In this document: piece by piece, positions 41,261-52,078 of the stretch
Layout: each line of letters starts with the position of its first letter
Numbering within the stretch: position 1 is the stretch's first letter
Assembly (NCBI GenBank): GCA_023228875.1
Contig: JALOAG010000001.1
Coordinates: forward strand, 1-64,000
Source of the DNA: Bacteroidia bacterium
GTDB taxonomy: Bacteria; Bacteroidota; Bacteroidia; NS11-12g; UBA955
Direction of reading: 5' to 3'
DNA length: 64,000 nt
Program-made: the position numbers and the translations under genes
Notes under the pieces: model-generated
What the model saw: the letters and a program-made list of their open reading frames with translations, nothing else
Database searches by the model: none
Told to the model about the DNA's origin: nothing

Positions 41261-42124
41261 ATGAGACAACTCAAAATAAGTAAACAGTTTACAAACAGGG
41301 AAAACAAGTCCCTTGATAAATATCTCAATGAAATCAGCAAAGTTCCAATGATTGATGCTCAAGAAGAAGTGGAACTTGCTCGCAGAATACGAGAAGGAGA
41401 TCAAAAAGCCTTAGAAAAATTGGTTAATGCAAACCTAAGATTCGTAGTTTCTGTATCTAAACAATATCAAAATCAAGGGTTAACTCTTGGAGACTTGATA
41501 AATGAAGGTAATTTTGGTCTTATTAAAGCTGCAAAAAGATTTGATGAAACACGTGGTTTCAAATTTATTTCTTATGCAGTATGGTGGATTCGCCAGTCAA
41601 TTTTACAAGCACTTGCAGACCAATCCAGAATAGTTAGACTTCCGTTAAATAAAGTAAGTTCAATTGGAAAAATTGCAGCCGCAGCAGCAAAACTTGAGCA
41701 AGAACTAGAAAGACCTCCAACATCTGAGGAAATAGCAAAAGAGCTTGATATTTCTGTTGTAGAGGTTGAAAATGCATTCAAATCTTCCGGACGTCACTTG
41801 TCTATTGACGCTCCTTTAACAGAAGGTGAAGACAATACATTGTTAGGAATATTGGATAATAATGACGAACCGGATCCGGATTCACCCTTGTTAAACGAAT
41901 CGTTGCAAAAAGAAATAAATAGAGTTATTAGCACACTTTCAGACAAAGAAAGAGATGTATTGAGATATTACTATGGCTTAGATGGTGGTCCCGCTCATAC
42001 ATTAGAAGATATTAGCGAAAAGGTGGGATTGACAAGAGAGCGTGTAAGACAAATTAAAGAAAAAGCTCTTAGAAGATTGAGGAAGTCTTCAAAAAGCAAA
42101 ATATTAAAATCGTATTTAGGATAA
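41261..42124 (+). CDS. rpoD: Primary sigma factor (RpoD/SigA)
   Basis: A 287-residue sigma-70 of the short Bacteroidota type, lacking region 1.1. Region 1.2 is [14 protein letters not shown], region 2 contains [34 protein letters not shown] and [13 protein letters not shown], region 3 follows, and region 4.2 is [23 protein letters not shown]. It directs RNA polymerase to the TTG/TAnnTTTG promoters seen across this window. A strong terminator follows directly. Confidence 0.96.
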   Translation: MRQLKISKQFTNRENKSLDKYLNEISKVPMIDAQEEVELARRIREGDQKALEKLVNANLRFVVSVSKQYQNQGLTLGDLINEGNFGLIKAAKRFDETRGFKFISYAVWWIRQSILQALADQSRIVRLPLNKVSSIGKIAAAAAKLEQELERPPTSEEIAKELDISVVEVENAFKSSGRHLSIDAPLTEGEDNTLLGILDNNDEPDPDSPLLNESLQKEINRVISTLSDKERDVLRYYYGLDGGPAHTLEDISEKVGLTRERVRQIKEKALRRLRKSSKSKILKSYLG

Positions 42125-42158
42125 AAAAGCCCCTTTGAAAAACCAAAGGGGCTTTTTT
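42123..42158. terminator. Bidirectional terminator between rpoD and the T9SS pseudogene
   Basis: A 15-bp stem AAAAAAGCCCCTTTG / CAAAGGGGCTTTTTT with a 6-base loop. The A and T runs serve both strands, as fits two converging genes. Confidence 0.9.
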
Positions 42159-42172
42159 GTGATTAGAAGGTT

Positions 42173-43552
42173 TTATTGTTTAATAAAAATCGTTCTATTG
42201 ATAATATCCTTTTGGTCTTTAAGTGTAATATAATAAGTGCCAATTGGCAACGAACTAATGTCAATTACTTCATCTTGTAATACTTTTCCGGTTAAAGCCA
42301 TTTGACCCAATGTGTTATAAATTTCATAACGAGTATTAGGTAAAAATAAGCCACTAATTCCTATGAACGAATTTGCAGGGTTAGGATAAAGAACTATATT
42401 TTCATTTACACCCAAAAAAACTTTTCTAATTCCCAAAAGAGTTTTAACACCGTTAATATCTGTTTGACTTAGCCTATAATAAACAAAACCTTTGAGCTGT
42501 GTAGGTTCTTCAAAATGGTAATTTAGCGGAGTATAACTATTACCCGCACCGTTAATTGTTTTGACTTCATCCCAATTTACTAAATCAATACTCCTTTCTA
42601 CTGTAAAAAAGTCGTTATTTTCTTCAGAAATGGTTTGCCAATAAAGATGAACACTTCTCTGGTATTCTTCAGCTTTAAAATATCCTAACTCAATAGGAAG
42701 TCCAATAACAGCCCTCATGTTAAATGCAACAAATGCTTGATCGCTTTCGCCACTCAATTTATGAAATAGTGATTTAACCAATAAATAGTTGGAGGCTGTA
42801 ATCCCAAAGTCTGCAAAGTCATATCCAATGATTCTAATATCTCTATTACCGGCAAGGCTGGGTTGATAGCTAGGTGGTGAACTGCTAGGATTATAAAATT
42901 TCCAATATCCTTTACCGCAAGTAGAAACAGTGTCAAAACGAACAGCTAAAAAGTTTCCGATGACAGAATCTTTAACGTCTCTAATGCTAAAACTATCTGC
43001 TTTAGTCTTAGAAGGGTCTCCTACTTGTGTAATAATAATATCAGGAATACCGTCATTAATATAAGCTAAATCAATACCTGTATAATGATAAATTATAGAC
43101 CCGCTTGAATTAAACAAAGCTGTACCCAAATCTAAACCATTCGTACCGTCATCTAAATAAAAGGGCGGAGGATTTGTTATTGGATTTGGGGTAACATTAC
43201 CCGGACCTCCATATCGAAAACCAACTCCAACATATTGAGTAGAAATAGAATTAGCAGGTAGTATAGCCTTATAATCTTGAGGTGTAAATGAGATACTTTT
43301 TGAAGTTAATAATGCATCATTAACACCTGTAGAATAAACAGTGCTACCTATTTTATATCCTAATAATAAATGCGATGTATCGGGATAGGTGCTAGACGAG
43401 CTTGATACAACCTACCATCCGTCATAATCGGTATAAATTTCATGAACGGTTTTTTGTGAATATCCTTGTGGTATATTCATAATTGTGCACGCAACAACCA
43501 GTATGAAATTGAAAATATGAGTGGGTACTTTTGTTGAGAATTGTTTTTTCAC
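42173..43552 (-). pseudogene. Secreted protein with type A T9SS sorting domain, broken by an in-frame stop
   Basis: From a GTG at 43552 a signal-peptide-like start (VKKQFSTKVPTHIFNFILVV) runs to a TAG at 43414-43412 (codon 47), and the same frame continues for over 400 codons. The C-terminal part has a two-stranded domain (VHLYWQTISEENNDFFTVER) and a type IX secretion C-terminal sorting domain (LYPNPANSF ... GTYYITLKDQKDIINRTIFI). The frame is otherwise intact, so the stop is recent, a sequencing error, or a readthrough site. If intact, the product would be a surface or secreted protein. A start at an internal ATG would lack the signal peptide. Confidence 0.7.
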
Positions 43553-43739
43553 CTAACTAGAAATTGATATGCAAAATAAAGCCAAAGAATAAAATTAAAA
43601 TCCTTTTGTTTTTCACTAATTATGAAGTTTTATGTGGAAACAATTCATAATGTGTTAAAAATACAGAGTGTAAAATGTTATCAAAAAAGAATCCTTGTAT
43701 TTATAAATTGGAGCCCCTTAAACGTATTGTCAATTGACG

Positions 43740-43747
43740 TAAATTTG
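43740..43747 (+). promoter_or_regulatory. -7 box of the M16 peptidase operon
   Basis: TAAATTTG matches TAnnTTTG and lies 9 bp before the start codon at 43757, so the transcript would be nearly leaderless. Confidence 0.4.
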
Positions 43748-43756
43748 TAACCCCCA

Positions 43757-45013
43757 ATGATTAAATACACGGAGTTTAGTTTAGAGAATGGTTTGAGGGT
43801 AATTCATTATGAAGATAAAACAACTCCATTGGCAGTTGTGAATGTATTGTACAACGTAGGATCAAGAGATGAAAACCCAAACCACACAGGTTTAGCGCAT
43901 TTATTTGAACATCTAATGTTTAGTGGTTCATTAAATATTGAGAGTTTTGATACACCGTTACAAAAAGCCGGAGGTTCAAACAATGCCTTCACAAATACAG
44001 ATATCACAAATTATTATTTGACACTACCGGCAGAAAATATTGAAACTGCTTTTTGGTTGGAATCTGATAGGATGCTTTCACTGTCTTTTAAACAAGAGGC
44101 GCTGGATGTTCAAAAAGGTGTTGTGGTTCAAGAGTTCAGACAGCGATATTTGAATCAACCCTATGGCGATTTCTGGTTAAAACTTAGACCTCTTATTTAT
44201 AAAACCCATCCTTATAATTGGGCTACCATAGGAAAAAAAATCGAACATGTAGAAAATACTACACTTGAAGACATTAAAGCTTTTTTTAAAAAATTTTATA
44301 ATCCTAACAATGCAATACTTTGTATTGCGGGAAATGTAAGCATTGAAAAAACTAAAGAACTTTGCAATACATGGTTTGCACCAATTCCTTCCGGAAGCAG
44401 AAACCCAAATATTTATCCAAAAGAAGAAGAACAACGTTCACAGCGAATAGAAACATTTTATGAAAATGTACCTCAAGATATGGTAGCAATTGCTTTTAAG
44501 TCAGTTTCAAGAACAGATGTAAAATACTATGTTTCGGATTTGTTATCAGATATTTTGGGTAGAGCAGAATCATCAAGACTTTTTGATAATTTAGTAAGAA
44601 AACAAAAACTGTTTACTGCTATTTCTACCTATACTTCAGGAGAAATCGATGAGGGCATTTTTGTGATTCAAGGTAGGGTAAGTCCCGGAGTTTCTCATAC
44701 AAGTGCAACTCAAGCAATTTGGGAGCAAATTGAAACGATAAAACAAGAGGGTGGTATTACCGAAAACGAATTGTTAAAAGTCATAAACAAATCAGAAACA
44801 TCGTATTTGTTTAGCCAAACACAGGTGTTAAATGTTGCAATGGCTTTGTGTATATGTAAAAACCTTGGAGATATTAATCTTATAAACAAAGAACCGGAAT
44901 TAATTCGAGCTGTTAAAGTCACCGACATTGTTGATTTTGCTAAAAAATATCTCACAAAAGAGAGGAGTGTAACACTAAACTATTTAAGCAAGGAAAAAAA
45001 TGAACTCAAATAA
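43757..45013 (+). CDS. M16 family zinc peptidase, catalytic subunit
   Basis: A 418-residue pitrilysin-family protein. The inverted zinc motif HLFEH (residues about 50-54, in HTGLAHLFEHLMF) is intact, with the distal Glu expected in the QKGVVVQEFRQRY helix. No signal peptide is obvious. It overlaps the next gene, a second M16 protein, by 14 bp, the usual pairing in which one subunit carries the zinc site and the other shapes the chamber. Confidence 0.9.
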   Translation: MIKYTEFSLENGLRVIHYEDKTTPLAVVNVLYNVGSRDENPNHTGLAHLFEHLMFSGSLNIESFDTPLQKAGGSNNAFTNTDITNYYLTLPAENIETAFWLESDRMLSLSFKQEALDVQKGVVVQEFRQRYLNQPYGDFWLKLRPLIYKTHPYNWATIGKKIEHVENTTLEDIKAFFKKFYNPNNAILCIAGNVSIEKTKELCNTWFAPIPSGSRNPNIYPKEEEQRSQRIETFYENVPQDMVAIAFKSVSRTDVKYYVSDLLSDILGRAESSRLFDNLVRKQKLFTAISTYTSGEIDEGIFVIQGRVSPGVSHTSATQAIWEQIETIKQEGGITENELLKVINKSETSYLFSQTQVLNVAMALCICKNLGDINLINKEPELIRAVKVTDIVDFAKKYLTKERSVTLNYLSKEKNELK

Positions 45014-46283
45014 TTTCAGAAAGAAAGGACCTGCAATCTACCCTTTATCCTTGCCTTTGCTATCAAATCCGGACAAGGTTGCAAAAGGAATTTATGGGTT
45101 TTTTAAGGATGAGTGTGACGTTTTTAAACTAGATATAGTTTTTCCGAAAGCAGGAGTGGGTAATAGCATTTTGTCAAAAAGTAATATCTTTTGTGCTGAT
45201 ATGTTGCTCTCTGGAACTAACAAGCTATCAGCCCAAGAATTAAACGATAAACTTGATTTCTTAGGCTCTTATATCAATGTTACTACTACGTATTATAAAA
45301 CGGTTTTGTCTGTTTATGGTATGAATAGGTATTTTGATGAAGTGCTTGAGTTGATTCATGAAGCTGTTTTCTTCTCAACTTTTCCTCAAAGCGAATTAGA
45401 TTTATTAAAACAACAGAAGAAAAACAATCTACGAGTACAGCACCAAAAGACGGTATATCAAAGTTCGGTTCTGATGAATAAATATTGGTTTGGAGATGGT
45501 TCAATTTTAGGAAAACCAACTGATGAAGAAGATTATGCGGTCGTTACACGAGAATTATTACAAAACGAGTTTAAAACTAAATTTAATGAATGTTTTTTGA
45601 TACTTACTTCGTCAATAGCTTTATCTTCAAAAACCAAGCAGATTGAAGAAGTTTTTAAAGATAAACTCACCGAGGATTTAACCTTTGTTGCGCAAGAAAT
45701 AAAGTTTATTAAAAAGCATGCTGCCGACTCGGATTGTTTTTACTGTGTTTCTAATGCAAATCAGTCTTCTTTTAATGCAAGACTTGAAGTAGATTCCAGA
45801 AACACTAACGACTATGCTTCCATTACAATGTTAAACTTAATACTTGGCGGATATTTTGGATCTCGATTAATGAAAAATATTCGAGAAGACAAAGGCTGGA
45901 CTTATGGAGTTTCTAGTAGGATTGTAAACTATTCTGACAATGCATTTATAGAAGTCTCCGGTGATATACAAGTAGATAAGGCAAGTCCGGTAAAAGATGT
46001 AATATTGAAGGAGTTTAACAAACTTTCGCATGAAACGGTAAGCAATGAAGAGTTTGAAACAGCAAGAAATTATTATTTAGGGAATCTACAGGAGGCATTT
46101 GACAGTTACTTTTCGTTTTCAGAAAGACATTTAGCGTTACTTGAAACAAAAAACACTCTTTCATGGTATAATACATTTGCAGACAAAATCAAACTGCTTA
46201 CCCCATCACAAGTGCAACAAGCCGCACAAAATTATTTAAACTCAAATTCGTTAATTTATACGTGGTCAGGACCCAATCCATAG
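45000..46283 (+). CDS. M16 family protein, non-catalytic partner
   Basis: A 427-residue M16-fold protein without HxxEH. The C-terminal half has the conserved LGGYFGSRLMKNIREDKGWTYG segment of M16 inactive subunits (R/Y pair that completes the active site of the partner). It overlaps both neighbours: 14 bp with the catalytic subunit and 22 bp with the following type B sorting-domain gene. Probably forms a heterodimer with the preceding gene product. Confidence 0.88.
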   Translation: MNSNNFRKKGPAIYPLSLPLLSNPDKVAKGIYGFFKDECDVFKLDIVFPKAGVGNSILSKSNIFCADMLLSGTNKLSAQELNDKLDFLGSYINVTTTYYKTVLSVYGMNRYFDEVLELIHEAVFFSTFPQSELDLLKQQKKNNLRVQHQKTVYQSSVLMNKYWFGDGSILGKPTDEEDYAVVTRELLQNEFKTKFNECFLILTSSIALSSKTKQIEEVFKDKLTEDLTFVAQEIKFIKKHAADSDCFYCVSNANQSSFNARLEVDSRNTNDYASITMLNLILGGYFGSRLMKNIREDKGWTYGVSSRIVNYSDNAFIEVSGDIQVDKASPVKDVILKEFNKLSHETVSNEEFETARNYYLGNLQEAFDSYFSFSERHLALLETKNTLSWYNTFADKIKLLTPSQVQQAAQNYLNSNSLIYTWSGPNP

Positions 46284-48040
46284 TATCTATATTTGTATTG
46301 TTTTTGTGCGTGTTTAAATTTTCAAATGTTTTAGGCATTGATAAACCCGTTCAAATTACAAGCGTTTGCTTGAATAAACTAGACTCAACAGCAATGATAA
46401 AATGGGTTGTTGTCTCTGATAATTGCGGTTCTTTTATTAAATATAAAATCTATGGAAGAGATGAACCATCATCATCTTTTGAACTAGTAGCCACCGAAAA
46501 CGCCTATTTACAAACACAGTCTCAAGTTAAATTAAAAAACAATAAAGAATGGGAGTTTTTTATTGTAACCCAATTTGCTTGCAATGGAACAGATACACTG
46601 GTTTCAGATACAATCAAGGTAGATGTTGAACAGCCTTTTGAATGGGAGCTGGACTCTGTTAGCGTTGATTTAAAAACACAGAAAACGATTTTAGGGTGGA
46701 AACAACATCCGGCAAAAGATAGCAAAGGTTTTTATGTTTATTACGTTGGGTCGTCCAACATCCTTTTATCTGATACAAACGGACTTGTATTTCTAGACTC
46801 AATGCATGGACAGCCGGCTAAACAATCAGAGAAATACGCTTTGGCAACCTATGACAGTTGCGTCAATACATCACCCATTTCCCAAGGACTAAAAACAATA
46901 TATTTAACAGGTAATCTTGATACTTGCAAGAGAACAGCATCTATTCAATGGACACAATATCAGGGAGTTACAATTAAAAACTACAAAGTTTATGTAAGTT
47001 CTGACTCGTTTTCGGGATTTACTGAGGCAGCAGAGGTTAATCCTGACACAGATTCTTTTATTTTAAGCAACCTTGAATCAGGTAGAAGGTATTGTATTGT
47101 AGTAAGGATGAATAGTGATTCCGGTATAACAAGTACCTCAAATAGAATTTGTTTTGAAACACCTACACCAACGGGCGCATCAAATAGTATTTATAATGTT
47201 AGCGTAACAGAAAAACAAGCAATTCAAATTGTTTTTATGAGCCAATTAAAGGAGGGAACAATAAGCCTGTTGAAATCATCTGATGGAATTAATTTTCAAA
47301 CCTTTAAAACTTATGATGCAAAGAGTTTCCCTGAAAACATTACTGTGATAGATTCATTAGTAGATGTTGCTTCCAAAATTTATTATTATCAAATAACCCA
47401 TAAGGATGTCTGTGACTATGTTATTCCTCAAGATTCAAGTTTAATATCAAATTCAATTTTATTAAACGTTTCAGAAAACAGTATTGAATCAGAATTAAAT
47501 TGGAATCCTTATAATACATTTTCAAACGGGGTTGGACAGTATCATGTTTATAAACAATATGGACTTGAAATTTTACCTCGTTTCACGTGGAACTTAACAG
47601 ACGTACTTACACCTAATCAAACTACTTCTTTTGATGTATATCAGAATCAAGAATATGCGTATAAATTATGTTATGTGGTTTCAGCAATAGAAAACGGAAT
47701 TAATGTTTATAACAGACAGGACACTTCCTTTTCAAACTCTTTTTGTTTTGTACGAGAGCTTGCAATATATTTTCCTAATGCTTTTTCTCCTCATGGTATA
47801 AATACTACTTTTGGACCCGTTGGTATTGGTGTTATTGAAAAAGATAATGCTTCACTCCTCAGAATATATAATCGTTGGGGACAATTAATTTATGAAACAC
47901 ATCAAGTTACAAAAGGTTGGGATGGTACAGATAGTGCAGGAAATATTTGCCAATCCGGAACGTATATTTATTATGCCAAAATTAAAGGAGAGCTCGGAGA
48001 GGCAGTAGAATTTAAAGGTACTTTTTATTTAATAGATTAG
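46262..48040 (+). CDS. Secreted fibronectin-III-like protein with type B T9SS sorting domain
   Basis: A 592-residue protein, probably starting with GTG at 46262, with a signal peptide (SIVSIFVLFLCVFKFSNVLG). Several ~95-residue beta domains of fibronectin III type follow (for example ASIQWTQYQGVTIKNYKVYVS). The last ~90 residues (FPNAFSPHGINTTFGPVGIG, IYNRWGQLIYETHQ, GWDGTDSAGNICQSGTYIYYA) are the gliding-motility-type (CHU_C) C-terminal domain for type IX export. A near-parS sequence lies inside this gene. Confidence 0.85.
   Translation: MVRTQSIVSIFVLFLCVFKFSNVLGIDKPVQITSVCLNKLDSTAMIKWVVVSDNCGSFIKYKIYGRDEPSSSFELVATENAYLQTQSQVKLKNNKEWEFFIVTQFACNGTDTLVSDTIKVDVEQPFEWELDSVSVDLKTQKTILGWKQHPAKDSKGFYVYYVGSSNILLSDTNGLVFLDSMHGQPAKQSEKYALATYDSCVNTSPISQGLKTIYLTGNLDTCKRTASIQWTQYQGVTIKNYKVYVSSDSFSGFTEAAEVNPDTDSFILSNLESGRRYCIVVRMNSDSGITSTSNRICFETPTPTGASNSIYNVSVTEKQAIQIVFMSQLKEGTISLLKSSDGINFQTFKTYDAKSFPENITVIDSLVDVASKIYYYQITHKDVCDYVIPQDSSLISNSILLNVSENSIESELNWNPYNTFSNGVGQYHVYKQYGLEILPRFTWNLTDVLTPNQTTSFDVYQNQEYAYKLCYVVSAIENGINVYNRQDTSFSNSFCFVRELAIYFPNAFSPHGINTTFGPVGIGVIEKDNASLLRIYNRWGQLIYETHQVTKGWDGTDSAGNICQSGTYIYYAKIKGELGEAVEFKGTFYLID
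47580..47593. promoter_or_regulatory. parS-like site (one mismatch)
   Basis: GTTTCACGTGGAAC differs from the perfect 14-mer at 48470 by one base and matches variants of the parS consensus used by ParB in other phyla. It lies within a coding region, as many parS sites do. Confidence 0.5.
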
Positions 48041-48042
48041 GA

Positions 48043-48480
48043 ATGATATATCTAAATAACACATACAATCTTTCTTTTCCGGCATCTGTAGAAAGAGTAT
48101 ATAAAACCGGAATTAAAGCAATAATGAATGACCATAAAGTTGATTTTTCATCAATAACGATAACCATGCTAAACGATAGCGCTCTGCTTGAGATAAATCA
48201 GAATTTTCTTAACCATGATTATTTTACAGATATTATAACTTTTACCTATTCTGATGAAGACGAGCCAATTGAAGCTGAACTATTTATCAGTGCAGATATG
48301 GTTGAAAGCAATGCTAAGAAATACAACGTGTCTTATCATAAAGAACTGCTAAGGGTGATTTTTCATGGATGTTTGCATTTGTGTGGTTTTGATGATCATT
48401 CTGAAGAAGAAAGAAAAGAGATGAAAAGAGAAGAGAACTTTTATGTAATGAAGTTTGCATTAAAAACTAGTTTCACGTGA
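48043..48480 (+). CDS. ybeY: Endoribonuclease YbeY (16S rRNA maturation)
   Basis: A 145-residue metal-dependent RNase for 16S rRNA 3'-end maturation and ribosome quality control. The zinc motif HGCLHLCGFDDH (about residues 108-119) has the three His expected for H-G-x-L-H-L-x-G-x-D-H. FTDIITFTYSDEDE precedes it. The gene begins 2 bp after the previous stop. Its last codons overlap the parS site. Confidence 0.93.
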   Translation: MIYLNNTYNLSFPASVERVYKTGIKAIMNDHKVDFSSITITMLNDSALLEINQNFLNHDYFTDIITFTYSDEDEPIEAELFISADMVESNAKKYNVSYHKELLRVIFHGCLHLCGFDDHSEEERKEMKREENFYVMKFALKTSFT

Positions 48481-48484
48481 AACA
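48469..48484. promoter_or_regulatory. parS partition site
   Basis: AGTTTCACGTGAAACA matches the bacterial parS consensus TGTTTCACGTGAAACA in 15 of 16 positions, with the inner 14-bp palindrome perfect. It sits between ybeY and mnmG (gidA), a neighbour of par loci near the origin in many bacteria. It would be the loading site for ParB. Confidence 0.8.
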
Positions 48485-48491
48485 ATAAAAA

Positions 48492-50357
48492 ATGATTTTT
48501 GAAAAATATGATGTAATTGTTGTTGGAGCGGGTCATGCAGGCTGTGAAGCAGCTTATGCAGCAGGAAAGTTAGGCTCGAAGGTTTTGCTTATAACCATGA
48601 ATATGGAAGTTATGGCAAAAATGAGCTGCAACCCCGCTATGGGTGGCGTTGCAAAAGGGCAAATTGTGCGAGAAATAGATGCTCTTGGTGGAATGTCAGG
48701 AATCATTTCCGATAAGACAATGATTCAATTCAGAATGTTGAATCGCTCAAAAGGTGCCGCAATGTGGAGTCCCAGAGCTCAAATAGATAGAATGAGATTT
48801 TCCGAAGAATGGCGATTAGCATTGGAAAACAACCCCTATGTTGATTTTTTTCAAGATTCTGTTGTAGATATTTTAACTAAAAATCAGAAGGTTCTGGGAG
48901 TAAAAACCGGAATGGGATTGGAAATTTATTCTCAATCTGTAATTATAACGAGCGGAACATTTTTGAATGGCAGAATTCATATAGGGAGAAAGAGTTATGG
49001 AGGAGGTAGAATGGGTGAAGCTGCTTCAACAGGCATTACTGCCAGTTTAGAAAAATTAGGTTTTCAATCCGGAAGAATGAAAACAGGAACACCTCCACGG
49101 TTGGATGGCAGAACCATTAATTATTCAATTTTAGAAGAACAAATGGGAGATGAAAACCCCGGTAAGTTTTCATTCTCAAATCAGACAAAATCTTTAACAA
49201 TTCAAAAACCCTGTCACATAACATATACAAACGAAAAGGTTCATGACATATTAAGAGAAGGTTTTGCAGATAGTCCAATGTTTGCAGGAGATATTCATGG
49301 TCTTGGACCACGTTATTGTCCGTCAATTGAGGATAAAATTAACCGTTTTGCAGAAAGAAATCGTCATCAAATTTTTGTTGAACCGGAAGGTTGGAATACG
49401 ATTGAGGTTTATGTGAATGGATTCTCTTCTTCTTTGCCGGAGACTATTCAACAAAGGGCGTTAAAAGAAATAAAAGGATTTGAGAATGCGAAAATGTTTA
49501 GACCCGGATATGCAATTGAGTATGATTACTTTCCGCCAACACAATTAAAACTAACTTTAGAAACAAAACTTGTAGATAATCTGTATTTTGCGGGTCAAAT
49601 TAATGGTACAACCGGTTATGAAGAAGCAGCATGTCAAGGACTAATTGCCGGAATCAATGCGCATCTAAATTTAAATGAAAAAGAGCCGTTGATTTTGGAT
49701 AGAGCAGATGCATATATAGGTGTATTGATTGACGATTTGATTAATAAAGGTACAGATGAGCCATACAGAATGTTTACTTCAAGAGCAGAATATAGAATCT
49801 TGCTTAGACAAGATAATGCCGATGTTCGCTTGACTCCAATAGGTAGAAAAATAGGTCTTGCCGATGAAGACAGAGAAAGAAACTTGGAAAAGAAAATAAA
49901 CAATGTAAACAGCATTGCTAAACACCTGCAAACCAAGCAATTAACACCTGAAGAAATAAATCCGGTTTTAGAATCATTAAAAACACCGGTTGTCAAAGAA
50001 AAGGTAATTGCTTCTAAGATTTTGCTTAGGCCTCAAATAAGTATTGAAAATTTAAAACAGATTGAATCCATTTCTTCTTTTATTAGCACCATGCCGGAAG
50101 AGGATGTTGCACAAGCAGAAATAAACATTAAGTATGCTACATATATAGAAAAAGAGAAGGAAACAGCAGATAAAATTAAACGATTGGAGGGAGTTAAGCT
50201 AAACCCAGATTATGATTATTCTAAAATTGTTTCATTGAGTTCTGAGGCACGTCAGAAACTCAGTAAAATTAAACCGGAAACGCTGGGACAAGCAAGCAGA
50301 ATAAGCGGAGTTTCGCCTGCTGATATTTCTGTTTTACTCGTATATTTCGGACGTTAA
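48492..50357 (+). CDS. mnmG: tRNA uridine-5-carboxymethylaminomethyl modification enzyme MnmG
   Basis: A 621-residue FAD protein that, with MnmE, installs the cmnm5 group at wobble U34 of tRNAs. FAD-binding [19 protein letters not shown] (residues 9-27), [58 protein letters not shown] and a helical C-terminal domain that binds MnmE. Normal length. The following lipoprotein gene begins 3 bp downstream. Confidence 0.97.
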   Translation: MIFEKYDVIVVGAGHAGCEAAYAAGKLGSKVLLITMNMEVMAKMSCNPAMGGVAKGQIVREIDALGGMSGIISDKTMIQFRMLNRSKGAAMWSPRAQIDRMRFSEEWRLALENNPYVDFFQDSVVDILTKNQKVLGVKTGMGLEIYSQSVIITSGTFLNGRIHIGRKSYGGGRMGEAASTGITASLEKLGFQSGRMKTGTPPRLDGRTINYSILEEQMGDENPGKFSFSNQTKSLTIQKPCHITYTNEKVHDILREGFADSPMFAGDIHGLGPRYCPSIEDKINRFAERNRHQIFVEPEGWNTIEVYVNGFSSSLPETIQQRALKEIKGFENAKMFRPGYAIEYDYFPPTQLKLTLETKLVDNLYFAGQINGTTGYEEAACQGLIAGINAHLNLNEKEPLILDRADAYIGVLIDDLINKGTDEPYRMFTSRAEYRILLRQDNADVRLTPIGRKIGLADEDRERNLEKKINNVNSIAKHLQTKQLTPEEINPVLESLKTPVVKEKVIASKILLRPQISIENLKQIESISSFISTMPEEDVAQAEINIKYATYIEKEKETADKIKRLEGVKLNPDYDYSKIVSLSSEARQKLSKIKPETLGQASRISGVSPADISVLLVYFGR

Positions 50358-50360
50358 ATA

Positions 50361-51974
50361 ATGAAAAAAAGAACTTATTTATACTTGCCTCTTTTAATGC
50401 TTCTTTGGAGTTGTGCAAATATGTTGGCACCTGCAGGCGGACCTAAAGACATTAAACCACCTAAAGTTTCAAAATCAGAACCTTCAAACAATCAAACTGA
50501 ATACACAAAAGCTTACATTAAGTTGACTTTTGATGAATATATTGGTATTGATAATCTTAATAATGAGCTAATCGTTTCACCTCCTCTCAAATATAAACCC
50601 ACTTCAAAGATTTCAGGAAAAACAGCCATCATTTCATGGACAGATACACTGCTCGACAATACTACTTATACCTTTAACTTTGGTAAAAGCATCATTGATA
50701 TTAACGAAGGAAACATACTAGAAAATTTCACTTTAACATTTTCAACAGGCAAGGAAATAGATTCGGCAGAGTATAAAGGTGTAATCACAACAGTAGATAA
50801 AAACGAAACATTAAAGTCAGCTTTCGTTTATCTATCAGAACAACCTTTTACTGATTCAACTTTCTTTCCGGTTCGTGCTCAATATCAAACCAAAACAAAT
50901 GCTCAAGGATTCTTTAAATTTCAAGGTGTCAAACCTTCTACATATCAACTATTCTTTTTAGAGGACAAAAACTCAAACAAAATTGCCGATAACGGTGAAT
51001 ATGTCGGATTCTCGGACACGCCCATTTTAATTAAGTATTCCGAAATTGTTGAAGAACCGGATACGGCAAAAACAACAGAAGTAACTATAATACCCAATTA
51101 CAAATCATTTCCGTTTTATAACTCCAAAAATCATTTTATAAAAAACGTATTTGTGTTAAACGATAAGCAAATAGCATTTCTTCCCCAAGAAAATATCTTC
51201 TTGGAAAAATGTTTTGCGATTGATCAAACACATTCTTTTCCTTCTTTTTTATTCAACGACACTTTCTTTGTTGTGAATACTAAATCCAATATAGTCCAAC
51301 TAAAAATCACGAATAATAACCAAACAAACCTCTACAATTCAGATACACTCAAAATGTTATCAAAACCGGGAATGCTAAAATTATATAGGAAAAAGCAACT
51401 TGATAACAAACCTAATGACACTTTTTATACACTAAAGGCTACCTTGCCAATCCAACATTTTGACACCTCAAAAGTTGTATTGAAATGGGATAGCATAGAA
51501 ACAAAACCAACAGTTTTTTGGGACGAATTTTCGGTTTCAATCGTACATCATTGGGAAGAAGGCAAACAATACAAAATAACCATCCAAGACAGTGCTTATA
51601 AATTCAATGATTCTATTTGGAACAAAAAGGAATTAGTATTTCAACACAATATTCCATTTCAAAAAGAGCTAAGCAATTTTGAACTTAGATTTATAAGAAC
51701 AGGAATTGAATTTAGAGATATTAACTTGATTGTTCAAATTGAGAAAGACCAAGAGAAGTATTTTTATTTCTTGGCACCCGGAGATAGCATATTAACTTTA
51801 TCATCACTTAAAGCGGGAAGTTATACAGTGTCCGTTTACGGGGATAAAAATGGAAATGGAATTTGGGACTCGGGTAATATTCAACAGTATATTCAGGCTG
51901 AACCGATTTTCAGACTCAATGCTCCAATAGAAATAAAAAAGGGATGGGATGGTGATATGAAAATTGAATTGTAA
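50361..51974 (+). CDS. Ig-like domain lipoprotein
   Basis: A 537-residue lipoprotein (lipobox LLWSCAN, Cys18). The mature protein begins LAPAGGPKDIKPPKV, typical of a conserved Bacteroidota family with an N-terminal SbsA-like Ig domain (about 30-125: SKSEPSNNQTEYTKAYIKLTF). It continues with a carboxypeptidase-regulatory-like stretch (NAQGFFKFQGVKPSTYQLFF) and another near the end (DKNGNGIWDSGNIQQY). Outer-membrane-associated; function unknown. Probably co-transcribed with mnmG. Confidence 0.8.
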   Translation: MKKRTYLYLPLLMLLWSCANMLAPAGGPKDIKPPKVSKSEPSNNQTEYTKAYIKLTFDEYIGIDNLNNELIVSPPLKYKPTSKISGKTAIISWTDTLLDNTTYTFNFGKSIIDINEGNILENFTLTFSTGKEIDSAEYKGVITTVDKNETLKSAFVYLSEQPFTDSTFFPVRAQYQTKTNAQGFFKFQGVKPSTYQLFFLEDKNSNKIADNGEYVGFSDTPILIKYSEIVEEPDTAKTTEVTIIPNYKSFPFYNSKNHFIKNVFVLNDKQIAFLPQENIFLEKCFAIDQTHSFPSFLFNDTFFVVNTKSNIVQLKITNNNQTNLYNSDTLKMLSKPGMLKLYRKKQLDNKPNDTFYTLKATLPIQHFDTSKVVLKWDSIETKPTVFWDEFSVSIVHHWEEGKQYKITIQDSAYKFNDSIWNKKELVFQHNIPFQKELSNFELRFIRTGIEFRDINLIVQIEKDQEKYFYFLAPGDSILTLSSLKAGSYTVSVYGDKNGNGIWDSGNIQQYIQAEPIFRLNAPIEIKKGWDGDMKIEL

Positions 51975-52078
51975 ATTATAGAAGTTTTGGGAAGACACTC
52001 ATATCTAACATGATTTTGTTTTCTTTGTTTGATATTAAAAGTACCATTGATTTTACTAATTTTGTCGTTCCTCAATCC

